From assembly GCF_014771645.1 (NCBI RefSeq), contig NZ_CP061738.1, forward strand, positions 307,191 through 371,190: a stretch of 64,000 nucleotides of DNA. Reading direction: 5' to 3'. The notes under the pieces are model-generated. The model was not told where the DNA came from. It was given only the letters and a program-made list of their open reading frames with translations, and did no database searches. Of this stretch, positions 25,101-33,388 are shown piece after piece. The translations under genes were made by a program, and so were the position numbers. The first letter of the stretch is position 1. Every line of letters begins with the position of its first letter. The DNA comes from Candidatus Wolbachia massiliensis. GTDB taxonomy: Bacteria > Pseudomonadota > Alphaproteobacteria > Rickettsiales > Anaplasmataceae.

Positions 25101-26654
25101 TTAACCATAAACCCTACTATTCTCTCTATACTTTTGCACACTCTCTACATCAAATTTCGAATCTGCAATTTGTCCGTCATTCAATCTTTCTCCGATCTTT
25201 GGAAATATGGTGCTTTTTATAAGATAGTCTTGAAGTAACTTCTTATCAACGTTCCCAAGTTTTTCAGCAACCTCCATAATTTCCTTAATGATGAAGTCCT
25301 TTGAATGAACTAATAATGATGTCTGTTTAGGTAAAATTGCAACAATAGGTCTTGCTATAAAAGGAGTGCTGTTTTTTAATTTTTTCTTATCAAGATTATG
25401 CTTTAACTTTTCTTCTTGCCTATCAAGTTCTTTCTTTAAATCTTCTTCATTTAGATCCAAATACTTAAGTAACTTCTTTAGCACAAACAAACCCTCATTA
25501 AACCTATCAGGTCCAAGCTCAAATTTATTATGATGCATCATTACAGTTTGAATTTTCTGCAAAAACTCACGAGAGCTTTCTTTTCCACTCAGCTCAGCAA
25601 GATTTTTAGCTTCTATGAATTTCAAAAGTGCGCTGTATGAAGTAGATTGATGAGTTACATCCATGTCACAGCGCGTATAGTTTGGACCACTTGGTTCTAA
25701 GCAAACAATGTCTGGTACCTCTATGCTTTCGTTGCCTTTTTCTCGATTAGCTTCCTTACCCTTAATTTCATTCCATAGCACTGCATTGGTTGCTTGTTGA
25801 TCTTCAGCAGATAAAGATCTTGTATCCCCTGAATACTTGAATATTACATCCTCTTGTTCAGGATTTACTATCCAACCAGTAACCAAAGACTTGTGATGGT
25901 CAACACCAGATCTACCAGAACGATGATCTGCTGGAATACTAACGAAACTTACTGTTTTGTCTGCCCCACTAATATTTTTGGTAACAGAAACTTTTGTGTA
26001 CCACTCCACTTCCTCTACTTGAGTAAATCCAAAACTCTTGAACAATTTTTTATCTCCCATAGGTACAAATACCTGCGGTTGAGGCCAATCTTTTGTTTTA
26101 TAAAACCTTAATAGTTTTTTGAGGGAATTTTCGTCTACATGATCACGGTAATTGTGTGAGATTACGATAACATCAATTTTAGGTAACTTTTCAATCTTAG
26201 GGTAAGAGTTCGTTTTCTCTGGATAAAGCAACCTGTTCAAACCGCTAAATACTGGATCTGTTAAAACATTGAAGCCAGGAACCTGAATTAATTGAGTTGC
26301 GTGACCCATATTTTGGATTGCATATTTTTCCCTTTCTTGTAAATCCTGAATACCATCAGACTTATAAATTTTATTTTCATCTTTATTTTCTTGTTGAGAA
26401 AAGTAAGATAGTTTACTTTTCACATCTTTTGATATAAATGGAGCTAAAAGGTTTCTCAGTATCCTTTTAATTTGTGTTTCTATAAAAATCCTCAGATCAT
26501 TCAATGTACTTTTATTACCAAGATTAGTAATGTACCTATTTTTAGTTTTTTCGGTGCGCTTGAATTTTATATTCTGAAATTTACTTTGTAATTCATCAAT
26601 ATAATTACAATTAATGTGAGCTTGGTGCTCCTTAATACTTATCATAGTATTCAC
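25101..26654 (-). CDS. metallo-beta-lactamase-fold hydrolase, NAPE-PLD/UlaG-like
   Basis: A 517-aa protein with a ~110-residue N-terminal extension, then an MBL core: GHATQLIQVPGFNVLTDPVF (NAPE-PLD-like signature), SHNYRDHVD near 165, PADHRSGRS near 240, KYSGDTRS near 274 and MMHHNKFELGPDRF. Members hydrolyse phosphodiester or lactone bonds using two zinc ions. The canonical HxHxDH is HNYRDH here, so the second metal His is Tyr. A charged C-terminal region of about 130 residues (KKELDRQEEKLKHNLDKKK) follows. It lies between two copies of a 57-bp ubiD end, so it was probably inserted there. Substrate is unknown. Confidence 0.8.
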   Translation of the reverse strand: MNTMISIKEHQAHINCNYIDELQSKFQNIKFKRTEKTKNRYITNLGNKSTLNDLRIFIETQIKRILRNLLAPFISKDVKSKLSYFSQQENKDENKIYKSDGIQDLQEREKYAIQNMGHATQLIQVPGFNVLTDPVFSGLNRLLYPEKTNSYPKIEKLPKIDVIVISHNYRDHVDENSLKKLLRFYKTKDWPQPQVFVPMGDKKLFKSFGFTQVEEVEWYTKVSVTKNISGADKTVSFVSIPADHRSGRSGVDHHKSLVTGWIVNPEQEDVIFKYSGDTRSLSAEDQQATNAVLWNEIKGKEANREKGNESIEVPDIVCLEPSGPNYTRCDMDVTHQSTSYSALLKFIEAKNLAELSGKESSREFLQKIQTVMMHHNKFELGPDRFNEGLFVLKKLLKYLDLNEEDLKKELDRQEEKLKHNLDKKKLKNSTPFIARPIVAILPKQTSLLVHSKDFIIKEIMEVAEKLGNVDKKLLQDYLIKSTIFPKIGERLNDGQIADSKFDVESVQKYRENSRVYG

Positions 26655-26704
26655 CTAACTATTAATAAACATTATAGTATATCATATTTTTAATTTTTTA
26701 GCAA

Positions 26705-28183
26705 TTACAATCCATACTCCTCCCACTTCTCCGTAATTTTTCTTACTATTTCCTCGTTCATTTCGATTTTTCTTCCCCATTCTCGTTTGGTTTCAGGCGG
26801 AATTTTATTTGTTGCATCAAGCCCCATCTTACCCCCAAGTCCGCTTTCAGGGGAGGCGAAGTCCAAATAGTCAATTGGGGCATTTTCTATCGTGATTGTA
26901 TCACGTACAGGATCCATTCTCGTTGATATTGCCCACATCACTTCCTTCCAATCACGTATATTTATGTCATCATCAACGACTATAATAAATTTCGTGTATA
27001 AAAACTGTTTTAGAAAAGAGAGTATGCCCATAACAACTCTTTTTGCATGTCCGGGATAAGATTTTTTTATCGATACCACCGCTATTCTATATGAACAACC
27101 TTCTGGCGGCAGATAAAAATCCACTATCTCTGGAAATTGGTTGATGAGGATGGGCACAAAAATTTCGTTAAGTGCTTCACCAAGAATCGATGGTTCATCA
27201 GGTGGCTTGCCAGTGAAAGTACTAAGATAAATTGGGCTTTTGCGCATTGTGATTGCAGTAATGTTAAATTCAGGAAATTGCTCAACAGAATTATAGTAAC
27301 CTGTGTGGTCTCCGTATGGCCCTTCATCTTGATATCTATCCAAACTCACATAGCCTTCCAGAACAATCTCCGCATGAGCCGGCACTTGAAGTGGTATAGT
27401 CTTGCAATTTACAAGTTCAAGCGGTTTCTTTCGCAACAGCCCAGCAAATTGGTACTCCGACAATGTTTCTGGCACCGGAGTTACTGCAGCAATAATCGTT
27501 GCAGGGTCGCTACCAATCACCGCAGCAGCAGGAAATTTTATATCTTGTCCTTTCTCTTTCCATCGTTTATAGTGACCTGCCCCTCCACGATGTGCAAGCC
27601 AGCGCATTAGAGTCGTCCTTTTATCCACAACCTGCATACGATATATTCCAAGATTGAAATTATCTTGCTTATCTTTCGTGGGTCCTTTTGTTACCACAAC
27701 TGGCCAGGTAATTAGTGGTGCAGGTTCATTTGGCCAGCATGTTTGAATGGGCAGCAAACTTAGGTCCACCTTATCTCCAGTTAGCACCACTTCTTGACAT
27801 GGAGCTTTGCTTACAACTTTGCTTCGCATTGATAACACAACTTTCAAAAGAGGAAACATCTTTACAGCATCTTTAAAGTTTTTTGGCGGCTCAGGTGATT
27901 GCAAAAACGCTAGAAGCTTACCCAGGTCTCTTAGTTCACCAGGGTTTATGTTCAGCCCTAAAGCTACCCTATCGATAGTGCCAAATAAATTCACCAAAAC
28001 AGGAATCGAATTTTTGCCGTTTTCTGTAACAACATTTTCAAAAATGATCGCTGGTCCTTTGTTTGACAAAACTCTACGATGAATTTCTGTCATTTCAAGA
28101 ACCGTGGAAACCTCCTTCTTGACCCTAATCAGATCTTTTCTTTCCTCTAAGGCTTTTATGAAATCGCGTAGATTGTTGTACAT
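26705..28183 (-). CDS. ubiD: UbiD-family prenylated-FMN decarboxylase
   Basis: UbiD decarboxylates 3-polyprenyl-4-hydroxybenzoate in ubiquinone synthesis, using prenylated FMN made by UbiX. The start [20 protein letters not shown] is typical. Family landmarks are [51 protein letters not shown] (the catalytic Glu region) and [19 protein letters not shown]. The length, 492 aa, is normal. The stop follows YGL; a displaced copy of the same C-terminal codons at 25021-25077 would read LTGD before its stop, suggesting the original end was three residues longer. Confidence 0.94.
   Translation of the reverse strand: MYNNLRDFIKALEERKDLIRVKKEVSTVLEMTEIHRRVLSNKGPAIIFENVVTENGKNSIPVLVNLFGTIDRVALGLNINPGELRDLGKLLAFLQSPEPPKNFKDAVKMFPLLKVVLSMRSKVVSKAPCQEVVLTGDKVDLSLLPIQTCWPNEPAPLITWPVVVTKGPTKDKQDNFNLGIYRMQVVDKRTTLMRWLAHRGGAGHYKRWKEKGQDIKFPAAAVIGSDPATIIAAVTPVPETLSEYQFAGLLRKKPLELVNCKTIPLQVPAHAEIVLEGYVSLDRYQDEGPYGDHTGYYNSVEQFPEFNITAITMRKSPIYLSTFTGKPPDEPSILGEALNEIFVPILINQFPEIVDFYLPPEGCSYRIAVVSIKKSYPGHAKRVVMGILSFLKQFLYTKFIIVVDDDINIRDWKEVMWAISTRMDPVRDTITIENAPIDYLDFASPESGLGGKMGLDATNKIPPETKREWGRKIEMNEEIVRKITEKWEEYGL
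26708..26764 (-). repeat. 57-bp direct repeat of the ubiD 3' end (copy in ubiD)
   Basis: The copy inside the intact ubiD gene. It is identical to 25021-25077. The distance between repeat starts is 1687 bp and the enclosed DNA holds one gene. Confidence 0.9.
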
Positions 28184-28404
28184 ATTTTAAAGATTTTAAG
28201 TCTTTTAAGCAGTGTTTTTCCCAGCACAATCTATTCACTTATTATTATAGAGGCCCTGGAAAAATTATTCTCCAGCTCACTTTTTAAATTTTTATACTCA
28301 GCAGTCTTTAACTCTTTATTGGTAATAAAACTTTTCCTTATAGCTATCATATTGCTAAATTCAGTTCCATTGTTTTGATATTTACACGACCTATTTACAT
28401 ACAA

Positions 28405-30114
28405 CTAAGGGGAGTCTATTTCAAAATTCAAACTTTCACAGTTTTTAATTTTAATATCTTTTATTATCATATGGCTTTCCTTAGCTTTAGGAACACCAAT
28501 AAAAAGGTCTGATACTTGGTCAGAAGCTGTATTTACAATATCATTAAGCCAATTATCTCCTAAATTCAAAGCAGGTCCTAGATTCGTCTTAAAAACCTTA
28601 TTTTTTTGCTGAAATTCATATTTAATTGTAAGATCTTCTACATTACGCGAAGTAAGATCAGGCAGTTCTAAGAACTTCTTTTCTTCTTCATCAAGATATA
28701 CTCCACTAACTATATGAAAAACAGAATCTCTTAATTGCTCATTTGAATAATATAATCCAGCCCCTGTGAAGCCTAGAGCTGACTCCCCTTGCACGGTAAG
28801 TTGGCCATATTCATTTACAACATTACCTTGTATAGTCAGTTCACTATGGGATATCACTTTTGAATTTTCAGCTTGTACAGCAGGAATTTTTATGTAACCC
28901 GCTTCCTCAGAATCGAGTACTAAAGCATTCCTATCAGCAATGTCTGGGAAAATACCCTGTGCCATACTGACGGTATTAGTTGGATCGATCCAATATATTT
29001 TTCCGCTTTTATTTGTTACTCTGAGCATCACATGATTAAAATTACCCATATTAGGCAATGCTTCAGGATTAGAAATGCTAGTAGCTCCCCTAATAACTAA
29101 AATAGGTTGAACTTTGTAACCAAGTTCCTGTAAAATAGCAGCCATGCTAGCAGAAAAATCCTTGCAATCTCCAACTTGAGAATCAGCAATTTTCTCTAAA
29201 TCTCGCGGAAAATATTTTCCTGACACTGTACGCCAATCTCCCATGTATTGAACTTTTTCATTCAATAAAGAAGTAACTGTATTAATTTTCTCCTCATCAG
29301 TATCCTCACTGTCAGCAGATTCTGCTATAGCCGTAAAAGCTGCAGGAAGTGGCTGATTAATGACACTATGATATCCAGGAGCTAATTTTTTAGCTAAATC
29401 CTCCCATTTAGATAGGCTTGACAGCGATACCCAAGTATTGTGTTTAATATTTAATATCCCATTATGCGGCTCATTTATTGTGTTTTCATAAACTGCCTGT
29501 TTTAAAGCAAGACTTATAGAGTGTATACCATCCTTTTTTTCCTCAGCGATCTTTAATACATTTCTTGGGTCATTGATTTTAATCTCTAGAGGCAATTCAG
29601 AATTGATTTTAGTATTTTTTGCTTGGAAATAATCTCCATAATAAGAAAAGCTTAAGCCATAAAAATTATCAACAGGAACCTTCTTGTTAACTTGTTTATA
29701 TCTTAAATATACTTCTGTACCAATTTCTATTTTAGGAAATGATATGGTTACTTGTCTTAACTGATCGAAACCTTTGCTAGGACTAGCCAGCGGTTTATCC
29801 TCCATCATGTCTTCAGTGACTACATATTCCTCTCCGTTGTAAGTTGTTTTTGCCTCTAAAACAGTAAAATCTGCACTATCATCATTGTAAACAAGACTGT
29901 ATAGAGAAAATCTATCACGCCCAGACTCCTTTAGTATTTTTGCTTGTAGTTCTACTTCCGTTTCGTAGGTACCATCTCTATTAACATTAATGTTAACATT
30001 AGAAAACTTGACCTCAACGGAAGCATCTTCATACTTACTCCACCTTGCTTCGGCTGCAGAAGTTACAAAAAATACTAACAATGCTAAGTTAAAGAGAGTT
30101 TTTAAAAATTTCAT
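28405..30114 (-). CDS. exported DUF3857/transglutaminase-like protein
   Basis: 569 aa. A signal peptide (MKFLKTLFNLALLVFFVTSA, cleavage after EAR or AEA) precedes an N-terminal beta-rich DUF3857 domain (about 25-250) and a transglutaminase-like core. A Cys-His-Asp triad is visible: Cys in SQVGDCKDFSASMAAILQEL, His in NFNHVMLRV and Asp in YWIDPTN. A C-terminal beta domain follows. The protein is probably periplasmic or outer-membrane facing; the family acts in unclear peptidase or cross-linking roles. About 220 bp of downstream DNA shows no gene. Confidence 0.82.
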   Translation of the reverse strand: MKFLKTLFNLALLVFFVTSAAEARWSKYEDASVEVKFSNVNINVNRDGTYETEVELQAKILKESGRDRFSLYSLVYNDDSADFTVLEAKTTYNGEEYVVTEDMMEDKPLASPSKGFDQLRQVTISFPKIEIGTEVYLRYKQVNKKVPVDNFYGLSFSYYGDYFQAKNTKINSELPLEIKINDPRNVLKIAEEKKDGIHSISLALKQAVYENTINEPHNGILNIKHNTWVSLSSLSKWEDLAKKLAPGYHSVINQPLPAAFTAIAESADSEDTDEEKINTVTSLLNEKVQYMGDWRTVSGKYFPRDLEKIADSQVGDCKDFSASMAAILQELGYKVQPILVIRGATSISNPEALPNMGNFNHVMLRVTNKSGKIYWIDPTNTVSMAQGIFPDIADRNALVLDSEEAGYIKIPAVQAENSKVISHSELTIQGNVVNEYGQLTVQGESALGFTGAGLYYSNEQLRDSVFHIVSGVYLDEEEKKFLELPDLTSRNVEDLTIKYEFQQKNKVFKTNLGPALNLGDNWLNDIVNTASDQVSDLFIGVPKAKESHMIIKDIKIKNCESLNFEIDSP

Positions 30115-30229
30115 TATTACAATAATTAAATAAGATCCTTAGATTGTATACGTTTATCATCTATCCATCAACTTCATATTTTCTTGCCCACCTGTAAACA
30201 CTGCGGCTTGTAACCCTTTTAAAACAAGT

Positions 30230-30440
30230 CTTCTAGCGTAACCACATGATGTATCGTATCTTTTAGATATTGGTTCTCAGAAGCTCCATTTGCAGCAATT
30301 AATACCCAGAATATCTGCTTCTTTGATTTCGCTTTTTCTCTGTAAACTGCTTCTTTTCTCTTTAATTGTTCAACAAATTCCTTTGTCACTGTATAGCTAT
30401 TTCTCTTTCTCTACCAATTATTAGTTCGTTCATACAATTT
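30230..30440 (-). pseudogene. AAA ATPase remnant, ends only
   Basis: On the minus strand a start-like piece, MNELIIGREREIAI, recalls the GREREL opening of DUF234-associated AAA ATPases. A stop follows, and then VTKEFVEQLKRKEAVYREKA runs on through KQIFWVLIAANGASENQYLK to a stop at DLF, as in the C-terminal region of those ATPases. The ATP-binding core is missing, so this is an internally deleted relic. I am not certain of the family. Confidence 0.4.
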
Positions 30441-30441
30441 G

Positions 30442-30526
30442 CCGCCGCGTTTACCAGCATTATACACGGCGGTTATCAGATAATCAACTTTTTTACCGCC
30501 GCGTTTATTAACATTATACGCGGCGG
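30442..30526. repeat. two tandem GC-rich hairpins
   Basis: Two copies of a 54-bp unit. The first has CCGCCGCGT (30442-30450) opposite ACACGGCGG (30464-30472), one mismatch. The second has CCGCCGCGT (30496-30504) and a perfect complement at 30518-30526. Each loop is 13 nt with similar sequence. The GC-rich stems stand out in AT-rich DNA. They may be palindromic mobile repeats. Confidence 0.7.
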
Positions 30527-30675
30527 CAGAAGACTGACCGCCTTGTAATTAGCTATTCTGGCGCACTTTGGTCACCTACATTATCAAGTTTTCTGGATGA
30601 ATTTTGTGATTGAGTTTTATTGCGTATAGCCCTCGTTTATGAGAAAGGCTGTAAATTGCTTTAGTTATAAATGCT

Positions 30676-31100
30676 TAAGAAATTTACTAAATGAGAAAAA
30701 AGGCAAAAGGGAGCCTGGTCAGTATTTATTTTCAGTATTGGCGTTTTTAAGTCTTAAACGCTGCAATTTAGCTGCTTTTAAACTGCAACAGACCTTAGTT
30801 CAATATTAAAAAATTTACTAAGCAGAAAAAAAGGCAAAAGATATCCCGTGCTAGTTTGTCTTCACTCCATAATCCTGCAAATTGGCGTACTATACTGTCT
30901 TAAACGACTTATAAGCGCGTTTCAGCTTGAAAACCTAGAAATCTAGGCAAAATTTACAAAGACGTAAGGTGCACATAGTGCAAAAATTTAAAAATAAGAC
31001 GCCAACTACGTTATACTCCTGTCATTAATCTGCACAGATGAAGATAACTGAATACCTTCAGTACTATGATAAGGAGAACGGCGAGGTTTGTCAAGTAGTT
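30676..31100 (-). repeat. promoter-led repeat R3 (candidate small RNA)
   Basis: On the minus strand: promoter 31094-31066, then TTGGCGTCTTATTTTTAAAT, AATTTTTGCACTATGTG, a hairpin around CGCGCTTATAAG, and GTACGCCAAT, which pairs 7/7 with TTGGCGT. The CTTTTGCCTTTTTTTCT tract and GTAAATTTTTTAA follow. A second sub-unit then has GCGTTTAAGAC...AAAACGCC and a second copy of the same 3' signature, so the 3' half is internally duplicated. It starts only 19 bp after the gltX stop on the same strand. Confidence 0.72.
31066..31094 (-). promoter_or_regulatory. sigma70-type promoter of repeat R3
   Basis: TTGACA, a 17-bp spacer and TATCAT, reading leftward, directly behind gltX. No gene lies within 900 bp downstream, so the promoter serves either the repeat transcript or nothing. 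Confidence 0.72.
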
Positions 31101-31112
31101 TTCTTATTTCAT

Positions 31113-32474
31113 TTAAATTGATTGCAACCTTTTTATACACTCGTTTTTACCGAGAATTACCATTATATCAATGATTCCTGGTGCATCCATTACCCCGGTT
31201 ATAGGAGCACGTAATGAGTGATATACATCGCTTATTTTAACATCATGTAACTTTGAGAATTCCTTGATCTGAGCGGACAAAAAGCTCTTATTCCAATCTT
31301 CATTGCCGATGTTTGAAAGAAATGGTGCAAGTAACTTGATTATATTGAGGTTAGATCTGGCAACTTGCTGTGCTTCTTCACTTAAATCAAGTGGCAGATC
31401 TTGAATGTAAAACTTCGCTAAATCCAGTAGTTCAGTTAGGTAATTTGCTCTTTTTTTTAGCTCTGTTAGTCCCTGCAGTAAATAACCCTTTTTCTTGTCA
31501 TTTAGAGTACTTTCTCCAAGCATTAGAGCCAGAATATCCTCATTGCTCATATTATTAATATAGTGGTTGTTTAAATGCTCCAATTTTTTAAAATCAAGCC
31601 GTGCAGGTGAACGGCCGATATTTTCTAAATTAAACCACTCTATCGCTTGCTCATCGCTAATAATCTCGTCATTGCCGTGACTCCAACCAAGTCTCAGTAG
31701 ATAATTACGCATTGCTTCTGGTAATATTCCCATTTTTTCGTAGTCGCAAACACTTGTTGCACCGTGTCTTTTAGACAGCTTATTCCCGTCTTCCCCATGG
31801 ATAAGCGGTACGTGTGCAAAACGTGGAACGTCAAAATCAAGAGCCTGGTATATCAGCAATTGCTTAAAGGTATTAGTCAGATGGTCAGAACCGCGTATTA
31901 TATCGGTTATTCCAACATCATGATCATCAACTACCACGGCAAAAATATATGTCGGAGTATTATCAGAGCGTAAGATTACTATATCATCAAGCTGTTCGCT
32001 ATTTACTTTGATCTGACCGTATATTTTATCATCAACAACAATACATTGCGAATCTGGCACTCTAAAGCGGACAACAGGTTTTACGCCTGGTGTTGCATTA
32101 ATACACTTATGCTTGTATATCTTTCCTTCTTCTCTTGCTTTTGCCTTCTTTGCTGCAACTTCATCCTCAGGGCAATAACAGTGATACGCTTTACCCTTTT
32201 CAACTAAAAGGTTTGCCACTTCAATGTGCCGCTCTATTTTTTTTGACTGATATACTATTTCCCCATCATAGCCCACACCAAGCCATTTTAGCCCATCTAT
32301 TATCGCGTCAATTGCCTCCTGTGTTGAACGTTTTTTGTCAGTGTCTTCAATCCTTAGCAAAAACTTACCACTATGGTGCTTTGCATAAAGCCAATTAAAT
32401 AGAGCTGTACGAGCCCCACCAATATGCAAAAACCCTGTTGGCGATGGAGCAAATCTAGTAACTATATTTGGCAT
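31113..32474 (-). CDS. gltX: glutamate--tRNA ligase
   Basis: A class I synthetase that charges tRNA-Glu (and, in organisms with GatCAB, tRNA-Gln). The HIGH region is APSPTGFLHIGGARTALFNW at residues 8-27 and KMSKS is GNKLSKRHG near residue 237. The length (453 aa) is normal. Rickettsiales often have two gltX genes; which paralog this is cannot be told here. Repeat R3 follows its 3' end closely. Confidence 0.95.
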   Translation of the reverse strand: MPNIVTRFAPSPTGFLHIGGARTALFNWLYAKHHSGKFLLRIEDTDKKRSTQEAIDAIIDGLKWLGVGYDGEIVYQSKKIERHIEVANLLVEKGKAYHCYCPEDEVAAKKAKAREEGKIYKHKCINATPGVKPVVRFRVPDSQCIVVDDKIYGQIKVNSEQLDDIVILRSDNTPTYIFAVVVDDHDVGITDIIRGSDHLTNTFKQLLIYQALDFDVPRFAHVPLIHGEDGNKLSKRHGATSVCDYEKMGILPEAMRNYLLRLGWSHGNDEIISDEQAIEWFNLENIGRSPARLDFKKLEHLNNHYINNMSNEDILALMLGESTLNDKKKGYLLQGLTELKKRANYLTELLDLAKFYIQDLPLDLSEEAQQVARSNLNIIKLLAPFLSNIGNEDWNKSFLSAQIKEFSKLHDVKISDVYHSLRAPITGVMDAPGIIDIMVILGKNECIKRLQSI

Positions 32475-32636
32475 GTTTGGTTATTACAGTAACGTAACTG
32501 ATGATAGCTAAAATTTGTGCTTGCAACAATGTGGAATTACTGTAAATTACCTATTCTTTGAAGATTAAACTGTGTTTATTTTTCATAAATTGTGGTGTAT
32601 AGTTTTTAATATCAGTTAAATATAGCGGGGTATGTT

Positions 32637-33311
32637 ATGGCTCAATATGAAGACTTATTTGCAGCTGCAAAAGCAGGAAGTAAGGATGAATTTGTTAGAA
32701 TTTGCAAAGAGAATGTTGCTTATATTGCTAAGCATAGGATTGATGAGAATGGGAATCCATTTCATATAGCGGCAAGTAAAGGAATTCTTCTACCTGCACT
32801 CAAGGAGATTATTAAGTACTTGGAAGAAGATACTAAGAGAAAGGTTGAAAAAGCAGAAGGAGATAAAAATTGGGGAGAATCAGAAAGATTAAAAGAGGAA
32901 CTTAAATGTAACAGAAAATATATTAAAGATGCTCTCTGCGATAAAAGCTATATTAGGGATAATGGGAGAATGGCGGTATCACCTCTTTATTTCTTAGATC
33001 CTGCAGAACGGAAGGAAGTTAAGAAAATCGCAGGTATAGAGGGCAGTTTTATATGTAATAGGAAATTTCATTTGTGCTTATATATAATAGGAGCTATAGC
33101 GTGTATTGCTGCTTTGTGTTTATCCTTGTACTTTTTATTTTTGGTTTCTCAATCTCTTGCACTAGCTTCAGTGGCTACAATAGCTTCTGGAGGATCTACA
33201 TGTTTGTTATTTAAGGCATGTAGCGGAATATACGGCTTGTATGACGAAAGTACTATAGTGACAGATCCTGATGCTATGCAACTTTTTAAGAATGGTTTAG
33301 CTCCAACATGA
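32637..33311 (+). CDS. small protein with one ankyrin-like repeat and C-terminal membrane hairpin
   Basis: 224 aa. An ankyrin-like unit is visible (DENGNPFHIAASKGILLPAL, residues ~37-56), followed by a charged helical stretch (EEDTKRKVEKAEGDKNWGES). Two hydrophobic segments follow near the C-terminus (LYIIGAIACIAALCLSLYFL and SLALASVATIASGGSTCLLF). Ankyrin proteins are abundant in Wolbachia and some are thought to be delivered into host cells. A single repeat is below the usual minimum, so the assignment is tentative. An RBS-like GCGGGG precedes the ATG. Confidence 0.65.
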   Translation: MAQYEDLFAAAKAGSKDEFVRICKENVAYIAKHRIDENGNPFHIAASKGILLPALKEIIKYLEEDTKRKVEKAEGDKNWGESERLKEELKCNRKYIKDALCDKSYIRDNGRMAVSPLYFLDPAERKEVKKIAGIEGSFICNRKFHLCLYIIGAIACIAALCLSLYFLFLVSQSLALASVATIASGGSTCLLFKACSGIYGLYDESTIVTDPDAMQLFKNGLAPT

Positions 33312-33347
33312 AGTTAGAAATCACTTGCAGGCAATGATATAGAAATG

Positions 33348-33378
33348 TACTTTCTTAAGAGTGATTCTTAAGAAAGTA
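33348..33378. promoter_or_regulatory. 13-bp perfect inverted repeat upstream of pccA
   Basis: TACTTTCTTAAGA, a 5-nt GTGAT loop and TCTTAAGAAAGTA lie 10 bp before the pccA ATG and 34 bp after the previous stop. There is no T-run after it, and its position in the leader of pccA fits an operator or leader hairpin as well as a terminator of the upstream gene. Confidence 0.5.
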
Positions 33379-33388
33379 TACTTATACA

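Noticed and set aside
30366-30548. 60-codon frame crossing the two GC-rich hairpins
   Set aside because: The product simply mirrors the palindromes twice (similar FIQ/FIN segments) and no start signal is present.
30609-30645. TATAGCCCT...GAAAGGCTGTA resembling a solo pair of IS630 ends
   Set aside because: Only the outer 8-9 bases match; the two arms lie 10 bases apart with no element between, so a relic cannot be told from chance.
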